Assembly: GCF_002251435.1 (NCBI RefSeq)
Contig: NZ_NPJI01000112.1
Coordinates: 1-64,000 of the forward strand
DNA: 64,000 bases
From: Prevotella sp. P2-180
Lineage (GTDB): Bacteria > Bacteroidota > Bacteroidia > Bacteroidales > Bacteroidaceae
Direction of reading: 5' to 3'
The notes under the pieces are model-generated. The model searched no databases. It saw only the letters and a list, made by a program, of their open reading frames with translations, and was not told where the DNA came from. A program made the translations under genes and the position numbers. The stretch's first letter is position 1. Each line of letters starts with the position of its first letter. Below are positions 59,503-64,000 of this stretch, piece by piece.

Positions 59503-61029
59503 ATGTCACAGATTAATGGACACATCTCGCAGATTATCGGTCCAGTTATCGATGTCTTCTTCGATACCAAAGGACAGGATGCGGAGAAAGTGCTACCCAA
59601 AATTCATGATGCTCTGAAAATCGAACGTCCTGATGGCAGAGAGCTTATTGTCGAGGTGCAACAGCACATCGGTGAGGACACCGTGCGTTGCGTAGCCATG
59701 GACAATACTGACGGACTGCAGCGAGGACTCGAGGTTAAGCAGACAGGTTCACCTATTGTAATGCCTGCCGGAGAGCAAATCAAAGGCCGAATGATGAACG
59801 TAATCGGACAGCCTATTGATGGTATGAAACCTCTAAGCATGGAAGGGGCATATCCTATCCACAGAGAAGCCCCGAAGTTTGAGGAACTGTCTACTCACAA
59901 AGAGATGCTCGCTACTGGTATCAAGGTTATTGACTTGCTGGAACCATACATGAAGGGTGGAAAAATTGGACTCTTCGGAGGTGCTGGCGTGGGAAAGACA
60001 GTGCTCATCATGGAGCTTATCAACAACATTGCCAAGGGACACAATGGATATTCCGTTTTTGCAGGAGTGGGAGAGCGTACACGTGAAGGCAACGACCTTA
60101 TCCGAGACATGCTCGAGTCGGGCGTAATCAGGTATGGCGAGAAATTTAGAAAAGCCATGGAGGAAGGCAAGTGGGACCTCTCGCTTGTTGACCCCGAAGA
60201 ACTGAAAAAGTCGCAGGCCACACTTGTATATGGACAGATGAACGAGCCCCCAGGCGCACGTGCTTCTGTGGCTCTCTCTGGACTCACCGTGGCTGAGGAG
60301 TTCCGCGACCATGGAGGCAAGGACGGCGAAGCGGCTGACATCATGTTCTTCATCGACAACATTTTCCGTTTTACACAGGCTGGTTCAGAAGTGTCTGCTC
60401 TTCTTGGACGTATGCCTTCTGCCGTGGGCTATCAGCCTACTCTGGCTTCGGAAATGGGTACCATGCAGGAGAGAATCACTTCTACAAAGAAAGGTTCCAT
60501 CACATCAGTGCAGGCCGTTTACGTTCCTGCAGACGACTTGACCGACCCTGCTCCTGCCACCACCTTCACCCACCTCGATGCCACAACAGAACTTAGCCGT
60601 AAGATTACGGAGCTTGGTATCTATCCTGCCGTAGACCCACTGGGTTCTACCAGCCGAATCCTCGACCCGCTCATTGTGGGCAAGGAACACTACGACTGCG
60701 CTCAGCGTGTGAAGCAGATACTGCAGCGTTACAAGGAATTGCAAGACATCATCGCCATCCTCGGTATGGACGAGTTGTCTGATGAAGATAAACTTACCGT
60801 TAACCGAGCACGTCGTGTGCAGCGTTTCCTCTCTCAGCCATTCACCGTGGCAGAGCAGTTTACTGGCATACCTGGAGTAATGGTGCCAATAGAGGATACA
60901 ATAAAGGGCTTCAACATGATTCTCGATGGTGAGGTGGACGACCTGCCAGAACAGGCGTTCCTTAACGTCGGCACCATTGAGGATGCCATAGCAAAGGGTA
61001 AGAAACTCATGGAGGCTGCCAAAGGCTAA
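59503..61029 (+). CDS. atpD: F1 ATP synthase beta subunit
   Basis: A 508-residue catalytic subunit. Walker A GGAGVGKTVLIMELI near residue 160, the Walker B/catalytic region with VFAGVGERTREG near 187, ALLGRMPSAVGYQPTLASEM near 300 and the DELSEED-like MDELSDEDK near 423. It makes ATP from ADP and phosphate on the F1 head. First gene of the atp operon, an order (atpD-atpC first) typical of Bacteroidetes. Confidence 0.97.
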   Translation: MSQINGHISQIIGPVIDVFFDTKGQDAEKVLPKIHDALKIERPDGRELIVEVQQHIGEDTVRCVAMDNTDGLQRGLEVKQTGSPIVMPAGEQIKGRMMNVIGQPIDGMKPLSMEGAYPIHREAPKFEELSTHKEMLATGIKVIDLLEPYMKGGKIGLFGGAGVGKTVLIMELINNIAKGHNGYSVFAGVGERTREGNDLIRDMLESGVIRYGEKFRKAMEEGKWDLSLVDPEELKKSQATLVYGQMNEPPGARASVALSGLTVAEEFRDHGGKDGEAADIMFFIDNIFRFTQAGSEVSALLGRMPSAVGYQPTLASEMGTMQERITSTKKGSITSVQAVYVPADDLTDPAPATTFTHLDATTELSRKITELGIYPAVDPLGSTSRILDPLIVGKEHYDCAQRVKQILQRYKELQDIIAILGMDELSDEDKLTVNRARRVQRFLSQPFTVAEQFTGIPGVMVPIEDTIKGFNMILDGEVDDLPEQAFLNVGTIEDAIAKGKKLMEAAKG

Positions 61030-61053
61030 TGCCTTCATAAAGAATTGTTTATT

Positions 61054-61296
61054 ATGGGTTTGAGATTAAGAATAGTATCACCAGAGAAGGTAATATTCGA
61101 CGGTGAGATAGAGAGCGTCACCGCACCGGGAGTGTCAGGAGAGTTTCAGGTACTGAAAGACCACGCACCGCTCATCTCTTGTCTTGACAGGGGAAAGGTT
61201 GTGTATGTGGATTCAGAGGGACTGCATGAGATGACCATTTCCAGCGGGTTCGTTGAAGTCAACAAAAACAAGGTTAGCCTTTGTGTTGAACTATAA
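61054..61296 (+). CDS. atpC: F1 ATP synthase epsilon subunit, short
   Basis: An 80-residue epsilon subunit from ATG 61054 (GLRLRIVSPEKVIFDGEIES). Only the N-terminal beta-sandwich (PGVSGEFQVLKDHAPLISCL) is present. The C-terminal helical hairpin that inhibits ATP hydrolysis in E. coli (total about 139 residues) is absent, as in other Bacteroidetes. It follows atpD by 24 nt and overlaps the next start by one base. Confidence 0.92.
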   Translation: MGLRLRIVSPEKVIFDGEIESVTAPGVSGEFQVLKDHAPLISCLDRGKVVYVDSEGLHEMTISSGFVEVNKNKVSLCVEL

Positions 61297-61808
61297 TGGA
61301 GAAAGACGCCATGGAAGAAAGTCTAATCGACAACAGTAAGCCAACGACAGATAGCTGTGACATGCAAGGGCAAAACCCTTGGCTGAAGGAAGTCAAGACT
61401 ACAGGCCACTCCTTCATCAAAAGAGGAATAGCCATGGTGGTCATACTCTTGGCAGCAGCAGCGGCCATCGCCTATTGCTCTGACAACCAGTGGATAATGG
61501 TGCCGGCGGTAATATCTGCACTTTATACACTTGCCGTCGTTGTGGCAACAGGACTTGTATGGATCAGGGTGGCAAGCCGTTCGGTCGATTCGCTCACCAC
61601 GTTTTATTCTGCCGTGTCGGGATTCCGTATGCTGCTCACCATTTCGGTCATGTTTGGATACTATCTCGCTTACGGACGTGAAGAGATGCTCGGCTTCCTT
61701 TCGGTACTCGCCCCGTTCTATGTGGCGATGCTCGTCCATCACTCGATATTCTTCGGAATGAAATCGAAGATAGTCGACAAATTCAATAATGTCAAACAAC
61801 ACTCATAA
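61296..61808 (+). CDS. AtpI-position membrane protein of the atp operon
   Basis: A 170-residue protein whose ATG overlaps the atpC stop by one base. A hydrophilic N-terminal 45 residues is followed by four hydrophobic helices (MVVILLAAAAAIAYC, MVPAVISALYTLAVVVATGL, FRMLLTISVMFGYYLAYG, SVLAPFYVAMLVHHSIFFG). Its place before atpB suggests the AtpI/assembly-factor role of helping c-ring or Mg handling, but the sequence similarity cannot be proved by eye. Confidence 0.75.
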   Translation: MEKDAMEESLIDNSKPTTDSCDMQGQNPWLKEVKTTGHSFIKRGIAMVVILLAAAAAIAYCSDNQWIMVPAVISALYTLAVVVATGLVWIRVASRSVDSLTTFYSAVSGFRMLLTISVMFGYYLAYGREEMLGFLSVLAPFYVAMLVHHSIFFGMKSKIVDKFNNVKQHS

Positions 61809-61820
61809 ATCTCTTCGATT

Positions 61821-62870
61821 ATGATGAAACGAATAAGGACAATAATATTGATGCTCGCCGTGGTATTGTGCCCGGTAAACTCCCTTGCCAATGAGACAGC
61901 AAAGGAAGGCGAGGCGCTGGACATACCAGAAATAGTCCTTGAGCACTTGTCCGATTCCTACGAGTGGCATATCGCCTCGTATGAGGGAAAGCACCTCAGC
62001 ATTCCGCTGCCCATCATCGTACGTAGCGGCGAAACGGGAGAGTGGACTTTATGCACTGCACACACGCTGCCGGAGAAGTACTTCTTCGACCCGGCACACC
62101 ATGGAAAAATCTATGAGCGTATGGCTGACGGCTCATCTGAGCGTCCACTCGACCTCAGCATCACCAAGGCCGTGGCTCAGATATGGATTGTGGTGGCAGT
62201 GTTGCTGACAGTGTTCCTCTCATGCTCGCGCTGGTATAAGAAGCGAGACGAGAAGAGTGATGCACCGCGGGGATTCGTCGGAGCTGTGGAGATGCTCGTG
62301 ATGTATATCCACGACGACCTTATCCGTCCGTCTGTGGGAGAGAAGCACTATAAGCAGTACGCGCCGTACTTGCTCACCGTGTTCTTCTTCATCCTCACCA
62401 CCAACCTCATAGGACTCATACCTGTGTTCCCCGGTGGTTCAAATGTGACGGGTAACATCAATGTAACACTGTTCCTCGCTCTTTGCACGATGTTGGCCAT
62501 CAACCTCTTCGGCAACAAAGAGTATTGGAAGGAAATATTCTGGCCGGAGGTGCCTCTCTTCCTGAAGGCATATCCAGTGCCGGTAATGCCGGTCATCGAG
62601 TTCTTCGGAGTATTTACTAAGCCGTTTGCACTGATGATTCGTCTTTTCGCCAACATGATGGCAGGTCATGCGGTGATGCTCAGCTTCACCTGTGTCATCT
62701 TCCTCGGTTGGTCAATGGGTGTGGGCTTTGGCATCGGACTGAATCTTTTCAGTGCTGTCATGCTTCTGTTCATGAACTGTCTGGAGCTGCTTGTGGCTTT
62801 CGTCCAGGCTTATGTGTTCACTATGCTTAGCGCAGTGTTCATCGGACTTGCACATAAGGAGCACCATTGA
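61821..62870 (+). CDS. atpB: F0 ATP synthase subunit a
   Basis: A 349-residue subunit a, longer than the usual 270 residues. It has an N-terminal signal-like helix (IRTIILMLAVVLCPVNSLA) and a periplasmic region to about residue 110, a Bacteroidetes feature, then the conserved membrane helices. The essential arginine is in FALMIRLFANMMAGH near residue 274. It forms the proton half-channels against the c-ring. It follows the AtpI-like gene by 12 nt. Confidence 0.95.
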   Translation: MMKRIRTIILMLAVVLCPVNSLANETAKEGEALDIPEIVLEHLSDSYEWHIASYEGKHLSIPLPIIVRSGETGEWTLCTAHTLPEKYFFDPAHHGKIYERMADGSSERPLDLSITKAVAQIWIVVAVLLTVFLSCSRWYKKRDEKSDAPRGFVGAVEMLVMYIHDDLIRPSVGEKHYKQYAPYLLTVFFFILTTNLIGLIPVFPGGSNVTGNINVTLFLALCTMLAINLFGNKEYWKEIFWPEVPLFLKAYPVPVMPVIEFFGVFTKPFALMIRLFANMMAGHAVMLSFTCVIFLGWSMGVGFGIGLNLFSAVMLLFMNCLELLVAFVQAYVFTMLSAVFIGLAHKEHH

Positions 62871-62956
62871 TTCTTTGATAAAGAATTAAAAAATTAAAGA
62901 TTAAAGAATTATAGTAATAAAAGAATTAACAATAACAAATTAAAACTTATAAAATT

Positions 62957-63199
62957 ATGATTATTTCAACACTTTTGGCTGCTGAAGGTCTGGCACAGCT
63001 GGGCTGCGGTCTCGGAGCAGGTATTGCAACAATTGGTGCAGGTTTAGGTATTGGTAAGATTGGCGGTAGCGCTATGGATGCCATCGCACGTCAGCCAGAG
63101 GCAACAAGCAAGATTCAGACAAACATGATTCTGACATCTGCCTTCGTTGAGGGTTGCGCCCTTTTCGCCATTGCTGCCTGCGCATTCCTTATTAAGTAA
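62957..63199 (+). CDS. atpE: F0 ATP synthase subunit c
   Basis: An 80-residue hairpin: helix 1 GLGAGIATIGAGLGIGKIGG, the RQPE loop, helix 2 with the ion-carrying glutamate in TSAFVEGCALFAIA near residue 65. Residues that mark sodium-binding c subunits are missing: the helix-1 Gln position reads Ile and the carboxylate is followed by Gly rather than Ser/Thr. So a proton ring is most likely. Confidence 0.95.
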   Translation: MIISTLLAAEGLAQLGCGLGAGIATIGAGLGIGKIGGSAMDAIARQPEATSKIQTNMILTSAFVEGCALFAIAACAFLIK

Positions 63200-63238
63200 A
63201 GTTGACAAGTTGACGAGTTGACAAGTTGACGAGTTGAC
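63199..63238. repeat. five tandem octamers (A/G)AGTTGAC
   Basis: AAGTTGAC, AAGTTGAC, GAGTTGAC, AAGTTGAC, GAGTTGAC follow each other without gaps between atpE and atpF. Copy number could vary by slippage. The following CATCAAAAAAC leads to the atpF ATG at 63257. Confidence 0.85.
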
Positions 63239-63256
63239 ATCAAAAAACATCATCGA

Positions 63257-63772
63257 ATGGAAAATTTGCCATCTATATTGACCCCTGACTTGGGACTCCT
63301 CTTCTGGATGCTCATAGCCTTTCTCGTGGTCTTCGGAGTACTGGCAAAATTTGGTTTCCCTGCCATTGTCAATATGGTAGACAACCGAAAGCAGTACATC
63401 GACGAAAGCCTCAGAAAAGCTCACGAGGCTTCTGCAAGGCTCGAGAACATTCAGAAAGAGGGGGAGGCAATGTTGCAGGAAGCGCGTCAAAAGCAAGCCC
63501 AGATATTAAAAGAGGCTGCTGACACACGCGAGGCAATTGTTGCCAAGGCCCAGGAACAGGCACGCCACGAGGCCACAAGGCTCATCGAGGAGGCAAAGGC
63601 CGACATCGCACAGGAAAAGGCCGCTGCAATCTCGGAGATAAGGGCGCAAGTGGCGGAGCTCTCCGTCAAGGTGGCTGAGAAAATTCTAAGAAAGGAACTT
63701 TCTGCAGCCGACAGGCAGATGGAGACTATTGACAGACTGTTGGATGAGGTTGCTGTGGAAGATAAAAAATAA
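63257..63772 (+). CDS. atpF: F0 ATP synthase subunit b
   Basis: A 171-residue stator stalk subunit. One N-terminal membrane helix (LLFWMLIAFLVVFGVLAKFG), then a long charged coiled coil (about 35-135, Ala/Glu/Lys-rich, QKEGEAMLQEARQKQAQILK) and a C-terminal delta-binding part (VAEKILRKEL). It connects F0 to the F1 head. The octamer repeat lies just upstream. Confidence 0.95.
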   Translation: MENLPSILTPDLGLLFWMLIAFLVVFGVLAKFGFPAIVNMVDNRKQYIDESLRKAHEASARLENIQKEGEAMLQEARQKQAQILKEAADTREAIVAKAQEQARHEATRLIEEAKADIAQEKAAAISEIRAQVAELSVKVAEKILRKELSAADRQMETIDRLLDEVAVEDKK

Positions 63773-63778
63773 TGTGAC

Positions 63779-64000
63779 ATGGACATCGGAGTAATATCAG
63801 TTAGATACGCTCGTGCGCTGCTCAAGGCGGCTACCGCTGCGAACAAGGAAGACCAGGTTTGTCAAAACATGACTACACTGGCCAAGAGCTTCGCGGATGT
63901 ACCACAGCTTAGACACGCCATCGACAACCCCATGCTCTCCAAAGACAAGAAAAAGGGATTGCTCACTACTGCTTGCGGTAAGAACATCGTTGAGCTTTCT
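63779..64000 (+). CDS. atpH: F1 ATP synthase delta subunit, cut by window end
   Basis: Starts MDIGVISVRYARALLKAATA at ATG 63779, six nt after the atpF stop. The first 74 codons are visible and match the N-terminal helical domain of delta/OSCP (YARAL, then NPMLSKDKKKGLL). The rest lies beyond the window. Confidence 0.93.
   Translation, partial: MDIGVISVRYARALLKAATAANKEDQVCQNMTTLAKSFADVPQLRHAIDNPMLSKDKKKGLLTTACGKNIVELS

Noticed and set aside
62957..63199. Sodium-coupled ATP synthase, suggested by the nearby nhaD
   Set aside because: Subunit c lacks the helix-1 Gln and the Ser/Thr after the carboxylate that bind sodium in known sodium rings.

Overview
This window looks like a chromosomal segment of a Bacteroidales bacterium, most likely a Prevotella-type organism. 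Evidence: almost every gene start is preceded by the Bacteroidetes -7 promoter box TAnnTTTG, Shine-Dalgarno sequences are weak, and the gene set is lineage-typical (GT3-type glycogen synthase, gldE next to ssb, RprX/RprY, DUF3078, an EF-G paralogue, and an ATP synthase operon beginning atpD-atpC). Species assignment is inference.

Layout. 1-130: 3' end of a 5S rRNA with terminator. 205-7408: a secreted hypothetical protein, glycogen synthase plus glucan phosphorylase, then gldE-ssb-hypothetical. 7450-7858: four tRNAs (Gly, Leu, Leu, Gly). 7972-11442: nspC, a ThiE-like protein, prs and a TlpA-like lipoprotein. 11490-14000: a large fimbrillin-like/BspA-like surface lipoprotein. 14171-15330: rpsF-rpsR-rplI. 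15622-19487: rprXY and a short ComEC. 19648-23234: EF-G paralogue, hemW, tRNA-Gly(CCC). 23337-31418: a more accessory stretch with a porin, a gene remnant, a DUF2264 protein, a MATE pump, an AAA-ATPase/nuclease-like protein, palindromic repeats and an MFS transporter. 31488-43187: S9 peptidase, yidC, pyrG, DUF3078, TPR protein, def, ruvX, SPOR protein and a YtxH/holin-like envelope trio.

43562-53189 is the most interesting part: a compact peptide-export and maturation locus. It has a C39-peptidase ABC exporter, an HlyD adaptor, a small membrane protein, a radical SAM/SPASM enzyme, a CPBP protease, and several very small genes whose products carry double-glycine leaders (63, 53 and 38 residues, plus an apparently frameshifted fourth). 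Next to it, divergently oriented, lie a histidine kinase, an OmpR-family response regulator and a 66-residue protein that resembles a kinase dimerisation domain without its histidine. Three transcription units of the peptide locus each carry three GTTA direct repeats at exact 11-bp spacing, placed exactly 22 bp upstream of the -7 box. This is a very regular operator that I infer is bound by the adjacent response regulator. I propose a two-component-controlled, radical-SAM-modified, C39-exported peptide system.

53252-55640 holds an IS1634-like insertion sequence with 19-bp terminal inverted repeats, flanked by two inverted copies of a roughly 105-bp repeat. The window ends with rpsP, nhaD, pfkA and the ATP synthase operon atpD-atpC-(AtpI-like)-atpB-atpE-atpF-atpH, the last cut by the window edge.
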